Source of the DNA: Hyalella azteca | Lineage: Eukaryota; Arthropoda; Malacostraca; Amphipoda; Hyalellidae | Direction: 5' to 3' | NCBI RefSeq assembly: GCF_000764305.2 | Contig: NW_025934726.1 | Location: 1-64,000 of the forward strand | DNA: 64,000 bases | Shown here: positions 11,967 to 23,336 of the stretch, one piece after another | Layout of the letters: every line of letters begins with the position of its first letter | Position numbering within the stretch: the stretch's first letter is position 1 | Translations under genes and position numbers: made by a program | The notes under the pieces: generated by a model | The model's input: the letters and a program-made list of their open reading frames with translations, nothing else | Databases searched by the model: none | What the model was told of the DNA's origin: nothing

Positions 11967-13728
11967 TAATTTTAGAGGTTCCTGTTGTGCTTTGGATGTT
12001 ATTTTGCAATATTGTAACCGTTGTTTTGGTAGTAGATGGTCGTGATGTTTCAGAAATTATATCAGACGTGATATAATTGCTTTTAGTTCTTACTTTTTTA
12101 ATTCCAATTGTACGATTCTAATTTATTCATTACTCAATATTCCTTCCAATTCCGCGATATAAATTCATCTATTACTAATCTCCCTCCTAAATGTACGATC
12201 AAATTAGTCTATCACTGTCCACTTCTTCTAAATGCACTAAGCCATATAGCTACCAACCATGCACGCTTATAAACTGTGCAAAAAAACACGTTAGAGAGGT
12301 TGTCTTTCTACCATGTTTTCTCCGTTTATTAAATTATTTGGCTATTGAATGACTAACTATTTTCATCCTCTCATAAATACTTACAATAAAACCATAAAAG
12401 TTATCACTTATTTCTTAACATTAGTATAAAGTACATTATAACAGTTTCCAGTGGTTTAATGGATCAGTTAATGTAACTTATATAGGAAAGAGTGATCACA
12501 AGTTCAATCACAGCTTGAAACGTCCATTTAACTTCCGTGCAGTGCGTTCATTGATTCATCGTAACCCATGGAGAGTGCATTCCGCATTCGTTCACTTCCT
12601 AAAATATTTTATATTTTTATATCAAAGTCTGAAAGTTTGATCATTATTGTTGTAAATTAAATCATTGAAGAGAATCTTATTGTATACCACAAGCGGCCAA
12701 AAGAAGCCTCTGAGGCACATTCTCCCTGAGTTCTCTGAACGAGTGATGGCAGACGCGTTGATGAGGCGTCAGGAGATGAGGCAAACTTAGCTGTAGAAAA
12801 AGTCGTGTTAACTGACGCCCTCTAGCAGCACCTTTTGAAACCCTGTCCAAGACTTCAACTAAAACGGATCTACGTTTGACGAATCGTCCACTCCTAAAGA
12901 AAGAAATGTGGAGCAAGAAAAATGTGCAGATGTTCCAAGGGATTTTTTTTTTTGCCTAAATTACTTTAGAATCGAACCGAAATGCAATCAGCATTAAATT
13001 ATAGTTCGTAGAATGGTATTCAACTATCTGTTATTGTTGATCCTATGGAAACAATGCAGTTCAAATGATGGTTATCAAATGCATTACTGAAATTTTACTG
13101 CAAGTCGAACAATTTCAGTAATAATATATTTCATCTCAATAAAAATATGCCCGTTCATGTACGTAATTAATTAGTATTTAATTACCTAAGTCTCTTAGGC
13201 AAAACTTGTGTACATAGTAGATGGGTGCGGCTTGGGAAAAATGTTTTAATTAAATATTGGCCAATCCAATCAATCATAGGGCAGGCGCGTAGGATTGAAA
13301 CATTTGTATCCAGAAATAAGGATCTTGCATGGGTCATCAAAGAAAAAAAAATTTTTTTTTAATGTTCGGGAATACAAAATTATCCGCCACTCAAAATGAG
13401 TATTAAACTCTACATAATTTCCATGCAATTTCATCGCATATGCGCCGAAATAAAACATAAGTTCAATTCGAATATTTCGTAACGGAATTACAAGTTTTTC
13501 GCGAAAAAAACTCAATAATGCTCAGCATCAAAACATTAAGCTTTATGACGCAAGCACTATATCGATAAAAATAATAGATTAAAGAAAAATATTGAATAGC
13601 CAAAATTTCCAGAGGAATAGAATGAGATTTTTGAAATTTTGACAAATAATTCAACTTCTTGTGGCTGGAGAGATGTGTTTAAACTAGCTTCCGACGGCGT
13701 AATTACATACTCGAATTGCACAAGCCAA
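11967..13728. other. Intergenic, no gene seen
   Basis: AT-rich. It includes poly-A and poly-T tracts near 13345-13362 and weak internal similarity near 12110-12240. No gene is supported. Confidence 0.45.
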
Positions 13729-13730
13729 TA

Positions 13731-15028
13731 CCGTCAAACGGGGTAAAAAAGGGACAGTTTTGAGCGTTTTTTGTTAATAACTTCTTACCATGAAACATTT
13801 CAGAAACAAGTTTAGGCTCATTTTATAGCTCTTTGCGAGGGCTATCGAATGGCATCTTCAAAAAATTCATATGATATTTGTAAGGCGCTAGACGCAATAT
13901 AAAAGGCTCCTGAATTAATCTTGAAATGGGGTAAAAAGGGACACTTGAAATAAAACTCAATTTCAAACATTTGAAGCATGCAGTGTACTCATTTATTACT
14001 TACAGTACTCTGAAGTCCTCCTCTTTCATTATAGATGATGCAGATGTAAAATAAATTACATTTTCTGTGATTTTTACTTGTTTTTCATTTATTGATATGA
14101 TATTACCATATTCATTAACTACCGTATTATTAATGTGATATTACTGTATCCATGGACATGCCATTGAGCATTGGCAACGACCTTGTCCACTGCAAGCTTC
14201 ATATCAGCAGCTATGTAGCATTTCTTCTGTTTCTGTAAGCTTACAGGATGGTTTGTAATTTCGCACAATTTTAATTGAGTCAAGTGATTTGACTATAACA
14301 AAAAAGATCGTGAAAAACATACCTGAAACGCAAAATAATGTTTTAGTGACAACCATCATATGTTTTGAAGAAATGAATCATAGTTTAGGTCAATTACTTT
14401 TCATTCTATGATGCCCGGTGCACAATTCTATATATAGCATTATATGTACAATTTTGTGACGACCGATGATGCACTAATTTTTCGATAAGTGAATTTTTTT
14501 CGCCGAGCGAGGTAAATGTAATCAAAATTCTTTGTTGTTAATAAATTTTTTTGCTAACTGGAGCCTTTGCTAACTGAGGTTCTACTGTAAATGCATTTTT
14601 GAGAGTGTCCCTAATTACCCCGGGGGGTGTCCCTTTTTACCCCGTCGCGCGGAAATGGCTGCCATTTTTTTTGGAATGAGATAGGCAAATTCTGTCAATT
14701 ACGTTTTCAAGCCGACACCTGGGTGCAACTTTTATATAAGTAAAATTTTTCTACACGGTGAATATTTTTTTTTTATCCAGACCTTAGAGCAGAGGTACTT
14801 TTCCAAAATCGCACTTTTCACACTTTTTTCAGAATTTTTTTAGAGATAGTAAATGTTTGATTTCTTGACTAGCTTTATACATAATAGATAGTAAAAATGT
14901 TGAAGTTTACGCCACTATTTTTAGTTTTGCAATATTTTGATTAGTTTAGCTGCTACAACATTTCTACGAAATGTGGGACACGCGCGTCCCTATTTACCCC
15001 GCCCGTCCCTTTTTATACCGATTGACGG
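13731..15028. mobile_element. 1.30-kb TA-flanked element with inverted ends, non-autonomous (family 1)
   Basis: The left end begins CCGTCAAACGGGGTAAAAAA. Read on the minus strand, the right end begins CCGTCAATCGGTATAAAAAG, so the ends form an imperfect terminal inverted repeat of about 26 bp. Both ends are flanked by TA (13729-13730 and 15029-15030), the target duplication of Tc1/mariner/pogo-like and several other DNA transposon groups. The end motif GGGGTAAAAAGGGACA recurs inside at about 13927 in the left orientation. It recurs in the opposite orientation at about 14600-14645 (GTGTCCCTTTTTACCCC) and 14987-15000. No reading frame over 60 codons is present, so mobility would need a transposase supplied elsewhere. 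The superfamily cannot be named from this alone. Confidence 0.8.
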
Positions 15029-15030
15029 TA

Positions 15031-15930
15031 CCCTTTGGTCGGGATAGGTTTTAATTTTCCTGGCGCGTTTAACGTATTATAGTTACGTGGGACTAGAAAC
15101 ATGTTGGTTTCAGCCTTCAGAGAGAGACGACTCGAACGTAAAAATGAGGCGACAAATCGCTGATGGGCGCTCGAAAAAAGAAAATAAAAATACTGTTTGG
15201 TATCAGAGTTAATTTAATGAATTTTTTCGGCTAACGGAAACTTCAAGATTGAAGCCTTGGTTAACCTATTGAAAAAATTACTGTTATGAACTTCATGAAT
15301 CGCGGGCTAAATGCCTTCACGACCAATCATGTCGTAAAAGTTCTTAAACTGTCCATCAATTAGTAATTAATAACAAGAAACTTCCAGCTCCGAGCCTCCT
15401 GATCTGTACAGGTCATAATGTGCTTACATAAGATTATAGATGCCATTTATTGACCTCAGAAGAAATTCAACATTCTCAAAATAACGGCTTTCCAAAATAA
15501 TACATGTATATCAAATGCTGCATTCGGCTTGAATTTACCTAGTGATCACAATTAAAGATGATAATGTTCAATTCTCATACATACACGAAAGTAATCGTTC
15601 ACCGCAAGAGTTTTGTGGCTGTATACGGAGATATAATCCCCAATAACATTCAATCACCTAAAGATGGCAATCAGAGCTGATCGTGGAGGAGGGCGGCCGT
15701 GCGGCGAAGACTTGGCAATTCGTCTTTCAGGGAGACACTGCATGTCGGTCGGCCATCAATTACGAGGGCCGTATCCATCATAACGCTAAACCTTTCAGCC
15801 AATGGCTTGATTTTGCCGTCATGCCCACGATTAACATCGACGGAACTACGAATAAGTTTTATAATCGTTTTGGACTCCGTATAGTTGAGTTGCTAACAAT
15901 TGCAAGCTATTGTAATACCCACAATATTGT
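15031..15930. other. Intergenic, no gene seen
   Basis: A 90-codon open frame at 15683-15955 starts with GTG rather than ATG and resembles no known protein. I do not call it a gene. Confidence 0.4.
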
Positions 15931-16090
15931 TTCTCTTTTATGCAAGTTTGATTGAAGATCAGAACATGCTTTTTATTAATAATCTTCTTATTCGTTTTTT
16001 AAATGAATCGAACGAAAAAAAATTATGATAAGAAGATTATATTAACAAAAGCATGCTCTGGTCTTTGAAGAAAATTGCATAAAAGAAAAG
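15931..16090. repeat. 160-bp imperfect hairpin with about 64-nt arms
   Basis: The left arm (15931-15994) reads TTTTATGCAA, GAAGATCAGAACATGCTTTT, TTAATAATCTTCTTAT. The right arm (16027-16090), read on the minus strand, gives TTTTATGCAA, CAAAGACCAGAGCATGCTTT, TTAATATAATCTTCTTAT. Inside the loop a smaller pair, TTCGTT (15991-15996) and AACGAA (16011-16016), can also pair. It fits a fold-back MITE. A long-stem precursor for small RNAs is an alternative. No target duplication was identified. Confidence 0.8.
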
Positions 16091-16471
16091 CTTCTGCCGG
16101 ATTACACCAATATTGTTTCTCTGCATATAAATCCGACATAAGTGCTTGCTCGCTTTAATTAACTCACCATCGCCATCGCGCTATTTTTCAAAATAGACCC
16201 AAATATTTGAAAGCCTCGTAGGACTTGAAATTGAACTACTCTTTTGCTAATTTTTAGCGAAATTCATCGAATGATATATTTTGGAATTAAATTCCGATAC
16301 AATAATGTGTGCCAATACAACAATAATGTGTGTCAAATCCATCCCATGTGTACCGTATGTGCCACAATTGAATCTCGCAATGCCCGACTATTGTTACTTA
16401 ACTATGCAAAAAATAAATGTCGTACAACTATGGGTTAACTGACATAAATAATTCAAACTCAGAGGAATCAA
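16091..16471. other. Intergenic spacer
   Basis: No gene seen. The phrase CAATATTGTTTCTCT at about 16107 also occurs just before the hairpin (about 15922), so the hairpin sits between short direct repeats. Confidence 0.5.
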
Positions 16472-16532
16472 ATGATATTTTATTAGTTATGTCGTTTGCT
16501 CGATGATATTTTATTAGTTATGTCGTTTGCTC
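16472..16532. repeat. Exact 31-bp tandem duplication
   Basis: ATGATATTTTATTAGTTATG and the following TCGTTTGCTC occur at 16472 and 16503 without change, so the duplication is recent. Confidence 0.9.
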
Positions 16533-16849
16533 TTCAAACCAAGTGAAGGTAATTTGTTCAAACACGGTTCCACCCGTGACTCAGGACCAAACAGGTTCAA
16601 TTTAAGGGAGGGGGAGCCATCATATTAGACTCCACCAAATACATTGTCGGGTTCAATTTTTTGTGACGCCTTTTGTTCACAAATTTCCAATAAATGTTGT
16701 AAAGATAGTTTCCTTCGCGACGGGTAATATAGAGGTTTAAAAAATCAACGTCGCTCACGAACGATTTCACGAATGACTAAAGTCTGATTGTACACTGAGA
16801 TTTTAATCATGGACTGACGACTGCATTCCTGCATATTTTTGGAATTTTT

Positions 16850-16968
16850 ACTTACACTATTACTTATTTTACTTACACTATTACTTATTTTACTTACACT
16901 ATTACCGATTTTATCAACATTATTACCGATTTTACCAACACTATTACCGTTTTACCGTACACTATTAC
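16850..16968. repeat. About 22-bp AT-rich minisatellite
   Basis: The unit ACTTACACTATTACTTATTT grades into ACCGATTTTACCAACACTATT across about five units. The gradual drift suggests slippage followed by divergence. Confidence 0.85.
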
Positions 16969-18084
16969 CAAGTATTTAGGGGAATTTTTTATTTCCGTTA
17001 TGTGCATATACCAGAAATGAAAAATTCTCCAAAATACTTGACATATATTGACGATAAATCTGATGCATATACACACTGGTTCGACGTTGCGATGAAAATG
17101 CAAGCTTTTATAATATAGCCTATTCGAAATAACTTTTAGACAATGACGGTTTTACTCCAACCACTGATCAGTTTCTTAGAAAATGACGACAACTTCGAAG
17201 TTTTCATTGCCAAATCAATGTCTCTAATGCACGAGAACAATCACCAAAGGATAAAATATCATGTTCATTATCTTGTCCGTTGAAAAGATTTTTTATACAG
17301 TTACCGATGGCAGGATCGCGCTCATATACCTCCCACTATTAAACATCCGCAGAGCTCCTTAATTTGGACACTTCATGCTTGGTATGACTTGGCCAGGTCA
17401 ACTATTGTTCACACACTTAGGGCACAATAAAGTCCTTTATATTCAGAAAACAAGGTCTTACCACTCACTAATTTCAGCCAGATGGTCAAACAGACCCAGA
17501 GTAATTCAAAGCCAGACTAACTCTAACTAGATGATGAGGCATCACACGAATTTTAGAGCATCTTAATTGGCAATTTGCTATGGAGATATTTTTCCTGATT
17601 GGCATTTATGATTGCACCCTCAATAGCTTGGATTTAAAATTAAATCTTCAAATGACCGGTCATTGAAAAAGCAAACGAGTAAACTCGAAAATACTCGCCT
17701 TAGAAACAAACAATATTATTAAATGAGGTTTTAAGCTTCAAGCCACAAAGTTTCGGTGCCTCAAGGCAGCGGTAATGGTAAACTGGACTAATGGTAAACT
17801 GAACTATTATTGAATAGGATATATTGGATGGGGTAGATCTCAACTTTATAGTTCAATAATATTCCAGAGAAAAATACTGATATCAGTCGCTCAAGATTAA
17901 CGAGATTATCCACCAAAATAAGTTTATATATACGAGTGATAGCAGAATGAAGTGATAACAATTAAATAACACAATACAGATCATGGAGTCTAAGTGGAAA
18001 GCCTCGGGCATTAATTAGACCTAAAATCTATGCACTGCAATTCACCTTTACTGTGGTAGGCTTCCATATGGATGTTCAATGACG
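16969..18084. other. Intergenic, no gene seen
   Basis: No supported gene. Short local duplications such as ATGGTAAACTG (17775 and 17794) are the only structure seen. Confidence 0.4.
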
Positions 18085-18212
18085 AGCAGAGACGTCAGCA
18101 ACACAGAGACGTCAACAACGCGTCAACAACGCTGACGTTTATGACAGAGACGTCAGCAACGCAGAGACGTCAGCAACGCAGAGACGTACGTCAGCAATCA
18201 ACGTAGTCAGCA
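18085..18212. repeat. 17-bp CAGAGACGTCAGCAACG minisatellite
   Basis: Six to seven degenerate copies of a 17-bp unit containing GACGTCA. Each unit thus holds a near match to the CRE/bZIP site TGACGTCA, which clusters such sites whether or not they are used. Confidence 0.85.
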
Positions 18213-18588
18213 AGCTTCACGTCATCTGATGACCACCGCTAACAGATTAACGCCTTGCTGATTAAAAACAAAGAAAAAATAGGCTTTGCTTATTGGCTAA
18301 TAATGCAGGACGGAGTAATAACTTTAAAACATCAAACAAACTATTACTAATGTTTGCAAAAGATGCAAAAGATTACTAATGTTTTGCATTTTAATGTGAA
18401 GTCCCGCGGCGCACGTCGGAAGCTGATAGCTGTTAACGAATGGTGCATGACAGTTGCAATCCTATAGGTCAGTGCAAGGGATATAATGATTTTAACATCT
18501 CAACTAAAACAATGACACAACTCGAATATATTTTTACCAGGACTTTTCAGAATAGACTTGCAGGATAACAACTGAGGGTTGTTAGAAA

Positions 18589-18680
18589 ATAAAAATAAAT
18601 TTATATTATATATTATAAATTATATTATATAATTTATATATTTATAGATTAGATATAAAATTATAAAAATAAATTTAATT
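18589..18680. repeat. AT-only palindromic tract
   Basis: Almost pure A/T with self-complementary TATATTATA and ATAATTTATAT words, bounded by direct copies of ATAAAAATAAATTTA at both sides (about 18591 and 18663). It is probably a slippage-expanded cruciform-prone tract. Confidence 0.75.
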
Positions 18681-20823
18681 AGCCGCTTCTATTTCAATAA
18701 ACACGATTTTAATAGTTGTAATATCGTTACTACATAAAACGTAACCACGCCGCGGTCATGCAACGACTTCAGTATTATCATGCTTCAGACACAAATTTTC
18801 AATCTAAATTTTGAATTATATTCAGGTATGCTGATCTAAATTCTGCTATAAAGATAAAATGCAAGAAGCTAGTAAATGTAAGCTATCTAAGTTTATGCAG
18901 AAATCGTAACGGTGATGTAATTACGATTGAGAAGTTGCGATTTTCGGCGCTCTGAAGTCGAGGGATTGGTGAGAAAGAGAGTTTTGAAATTATTATATAT
19001 TTCATATCAGCAATATCCAAATTGAACTCAAGTTAGCTTCTTTAATAAATCCGGCACCTATCCCAACAAACCGATCGATCGATCTATTCATGTTCACCGC
19101 ATCATTCGTAGCTCATCTGATGATTCTCCACAGGAGCTGTTCCAATTTTTCGTTTCCTTCGTCCCTAGTAATTTTCAAATATTGCTTGAATTAAGCTACA
19201 AGTCTTTATTTTTTTCGGAATGGTCATGTTCGCAAGATCTGCTTCAGTCTGATCATTATAGAGTCAGTATATATCCAATCATCGTTTTCTCATCAATCTC
19301 CAGCTATTGCATATATAAAACTCGCATGCATTACAATGCTTCTGGCTTTTAGATTTAGGGGAATCTCGTTGGCAGGCTCTGCATGGTGGCAACACCACAT
19401 TCACCACCCAAAATAAAGTCATTAGTGTACCCCGAGTCTATCAAACGCTTTTCAACTGCACTGTAAAAACCCTCTGTTTGATGTCGATTTTTACAGTCTG
19501 CCGTGCAGCGTGCACAGCATCAGCACAATCATGGAAGTGTTCTAAGTCAGTAAACTGGTCATTTGGTCCTTCACGATGAATTTGGCTATTTACGATAACA
19601 ATAATAAAGATTTTGTAAGCCGCAATGGACCTGAAAAATACCAAACCCATGTGATAAATTAGCATGTTCCTAAATTCCTCAATGCAGTGATACATGAGTA
19701 CATCAAAGCCAAGTTGCGTCTGATGCGGAGTGCGGTAATATATCACTCGTGCTATAAATCTCGAGAATGGCTCTGTGTCCATTTCGTCGAATTCGATCCC
19801 ATGATGAGTAGTCCCGTAAATCACCTGGCCTCAGCCCAATAACCTCAACTCAATGTGGTATTTTCTGATTAGCGTAGCACCGTAACTAACGAGGGGATAA
19901 TAGCTCCCTATGCAGGCTTGAATTGGTCTTTCGGATCAAGGCCGCCTTCAAGAATCTCTCCAAGGAGTTTGTGACGAATAAGTCTGCTCCAGATCGAGAT
20001 TCTCTTTAGTGCCAAGAGCGTGTAGGAAACCGAAACTGTAATGACCTTAATTCATATTTTGTTGTGATTATCGTATTTTAGACTGAATTGTCACCTTTTT
20101 TTAGTCGCAAAAAGTCTTTAGAACGCATGCACCCATGCAGTATGTAAAAAAGTGGCTATTGACCAAAACGGTGCTAGGTTTTCGGGAATTTTCAATATTA
20201 TTTGTATTTCAGAAACGACTGAACGGAGCTTCGTGAACTTCAACAGTATTTTTATCGCTATAAAATAAAGCTTCAAGTTTTTTATGTATATTTCTATATA
20301 CTCATGGAACAATTAAACACCACGAAAAATTTGCTAGTATCTGCGTTATCCCCTTAACATTATTATCAAAATATTCCATAGGGTATTTGAGTGTATATCA
20401 TTTAAATGAACTTTGAGTGTATAATATTTGCTAGTAAAATCCGTGGAATACTAAACGGTTACCCCAAGCACCATGATTATTATTATTGTTCCATTACAGC
20501 CAAACAGATAATGTCAAGCATGAGGTACACAACCAACATTAATTTATATTCACATTTTTCTAATAAAATATCAAGTAAGTTTTTCTCCATTAAAATTCAG
20601 CATCAGAAATGCAACGAGAAGAAACGACACTTAATTGTCTGGGCATTTACTTTTTTTGGGGCGATGGCAGTAAAGCGCCAGATCCTTAGGCAGCAAGGCA
20701 ATTGTAGCCGACCGTGCCGCGGCCTTCTAATAGTGTTTCGAGAAGCGTAACGCAGCTGGCAGCCCTGCAAGCAACCAGTCAAGTTAGTGGCTCAAGAACA
20801 ATTTGTGGCCCATAAATTTTCAG
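18681..20823. other. Intergenic, no gene seen
   Basis: A 127-codon minus-strand frame (19441-19824) is the longest non-repetitive frame here. It shows no recognisable domain, and a few frames of that size are expected by chance. Confidence 0.4.
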
Positions 20824-21033
20824 GCTGTAAGCTACGCACTTCTCAGAATCCGGAAGGCCATAAGTTGGAAGGCGCTGGGCGCTGATTCAAGACAAATCGC
20901 ACTGCTGCTGGAACTTCATAAATCTTCGCTCTCTACAACAGCAGTAAATACATTAAGCGCTGAGAGGCGCCACGAAGATGATGTAGCAAATGCATGGACC
21001 AACGAACAGCGGTCTGGTCGGGACGATGGTATG
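20824..21033 (+). other. Candidate internal exon, unknown product
   Basis: The sequence CATAAATTTTCAG ends at 20823 and looks like a splice acceptor. ATG|GTGAGTAAA at 21031-21039 looks like a strong donor. The 210 bases between are open in one frame for 70 codons (from AVSYALLRIR to RSGRDDGM) and are less AT-rich than the flanks. I do not recognise the peptide and found no partner exon. It could be an exon of a non-coding RNA or a chance pairing of splice-like sites. Confidence 0.15.
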
Positions 21034-23176
21034 GTGAGTAAACTAATGTTTTTCTCTATAAAAACTGCTGTGTGGTACTTTTTTAACATGCTTCAAAATC
21101 AGTGTGATATGGATACATGTATATTGTTTGCAGACTTAGGTCTCATGACAAGTATTCATGCTGGATGACAGAATTATTCAGGAAAGAAATGTGCTGTATT
21201 TTCATAGCGAGTGAAATTCAATCATATTGGAGATTGAACGATCAAAAGCACGTACAAATGCATGTGAACTTCGCGAATACAGAATATTGTCAGTGTAATT
21301 TTTGAATAACAGATCGTTTAGGCTTTAGGGTGCAAGTTGTGCTAGCAGCGATGCAGCGAAATCGTTATCAAATGATTGCTAGAATAGGGTACGATGTTTT
21401 AGTAAATTTTTTAAACTTAATGATATTTATGTTGAAACCAGTCAACAAAATAACAAACGAAAGACTACCGTGAGACTATATAATAAGAATATCCCTTCGT
21501 TGCATCGCAGAGGCGCATTTGAAATTTTCCTAGAACTCTAGGAGTAAAATGATTTGACTCTTTTCGAACTCTTTGCTCTGTTATTACTTCACAATTTATC
21601 CAATTTGCGAAAAAACCTCTTAAGAGAGGCACAAGCAACAATGCATCCTTAAAATAAAAGTCAGGTGGAACATAATCAAGAAATAAAAACTCCAATAACT
21701 TCAAGAAAAATATTGGGATGAGATCCATAAATGCAACCATAGAAAAGTGCTGTATATTATATGAATATTGTAGCAGCCGAACATCGAGTAAAAAAGTTTG
21801 TAGTAATGGTTTCCACTTAAGATGATCCAATTTTCAGTTTCATTTTTGAAGTCATGTCATTACGAAGTTCAGAGCTTCTTGATGCGGTCATTCACAGGAC
21901 ATGGGTACGTCTGAACGCGATAATAAGACTAGCGGTGGGAGGCGAAGCTTTTCTAACTCTATAAGCCATTGCTTTTAGTTACCGCTATTGCCGTATAACA
22001 GATCAGTTTGTGCGTGGAGCAAGAGCAGAGAATCTTCTCATTTTGGAGCGCCGTGTCGCTTGGCTGTCACTCGTAACTATGGTCTCTGGTCGACACAACG
22101 ACCATAGCAGTCTATGTATGGCAGAGAAGCTCGTCCTAACGACCATTGGCATCCCAGGATATTGCTCGTTTGGCCCTAATGTGCCTGTTAGATGCCTCAC
22201 TTTAATAGCCTTGTAACTACAGAGCTCGCCGGACTACACTCGCCCATCCTCCACACTTTCGTCTCACAAAACGCGAAAACGCAAGAGCCTTTGTTCTTGC
22301 TAGCCTACCACTCAAGTGGAAGAAATTAAGTGCTTCATACTTCAGGCCGGCTTCTGTGTTGGCCACATCATCACCGTCACGTCCTAATAATAAACTAGCT
22401 CGTACCTCAGTTCGAATTTTCTCACGTGAAATATGGTCCTAATACCTACACACTCAACTGCGGGTGTCAATTTGAATCATTATCAATATAATAATTTCAT
22501 TCTATTAAAGTTGCGCATGCTTCGTTAATTCCCTTGGGGAGGATCTGGAAACTCGATTGAAGAAACAGTGAGCCATTCAAGCACGTATATAAACGATTTA
22601 CTTACTTACGATTTTAAACGAACACATTTTGCGAGAGAAAACGGGATTATCATGAGATAGGATATCATGACTAACCGGCATGTATTTTATCTGACTACTA
22701 TAAGATAAAATCATTTTTTATTGCCTCACTTACTTCCACGAGGATAGAATCTCAAGAAAAAAAACATGCAAATCGTGCCAAACCATCGGTCTTCAGCGCT
22801 GGCTGACATTAAACCAAATATTACTGATTTTGTGCTGGCGGACACCGTATAGGTAAGTCACATCTTGAAATAAGCATATTCTGCAAGGCCAATTATGCTC
22901 TGCCTATTGTAGTAATCATTTACTTGCATGATGAATCGCACACGAATTTGACTGCGAGGACAGCAAGATTCAAGACGCTGCCTCCGATCACAGACATACC
23001 GTGCCATCATTCTTCGTTCAACTTGAGATCGTACGCGATAATTCGGTGACAGCCTCACACTCTGCTAACTGCTCGGTCGAACGTGCCTTCGAACCACTCA
23101 TCTCAAAGCTGAGAATCAGAGCAGCTATTAATATAAACTTAATCGGGAATATTCTCAAAAACACAAGCTGCATGGA
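21034..23176. other. Intergenic, no gene seen
   Basis: Includes a 121-codon minus-strand frame (21465-21830) with no recognisable domain. No RNA genes or notable repeats. Confidence 0.4.
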
Positions 23177-23336
23177 AAAAAATATAACTCGGTACTCACT
23201 GCAGTGAGTGACAGAGAGCGCATTTTCTCGTCGACGAAAACGTGGTCACGGACGGACGGACGGACAGACGATAAGGCAGACGGGCGGACATGACGAGCAC
23301 AATAGCGCCTTTTTCCATAAATGAGAAAATGCGCTA
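23177..23336 (-). repeat. Dispersed repeat copy A (MITE-like)
   Basis: On the minus strand this reads GCGCATTTTCTCATTTATGG, TTGTGCTCGTCATGTCCG, a short (GTCC/GTCTG) tract, ACGTTTTCGTCGACGAGAAA, and then ATGCGCTCTCTGTCACTC. It ends in the 16-bp palindrome ACTCACTGCAGTGAGT (23194-23209) followed by GAGTTATATTTTT. The same order occurs on the + strand at 59075-59295. GCGCATTTTCTC opens the unit and its reverse complement GAGAAAATGCGC recurs near the other end, so it has internal inverted repeats. No coding content. The class is unknown. Confidence 0.8.

Noticed and set aside
19441..19824. 127-codon minus-strand frame
   Set aside because: No recognisable domain, no signal peptide and no splice or promoter context. 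A few frames of this size are expected by chance in 64 kb.
21465..21830. 121-codon minus-strand frame
   Set aside because: Hydrophobic-rich because of AT-rich codons, with no known motif or supporting context.
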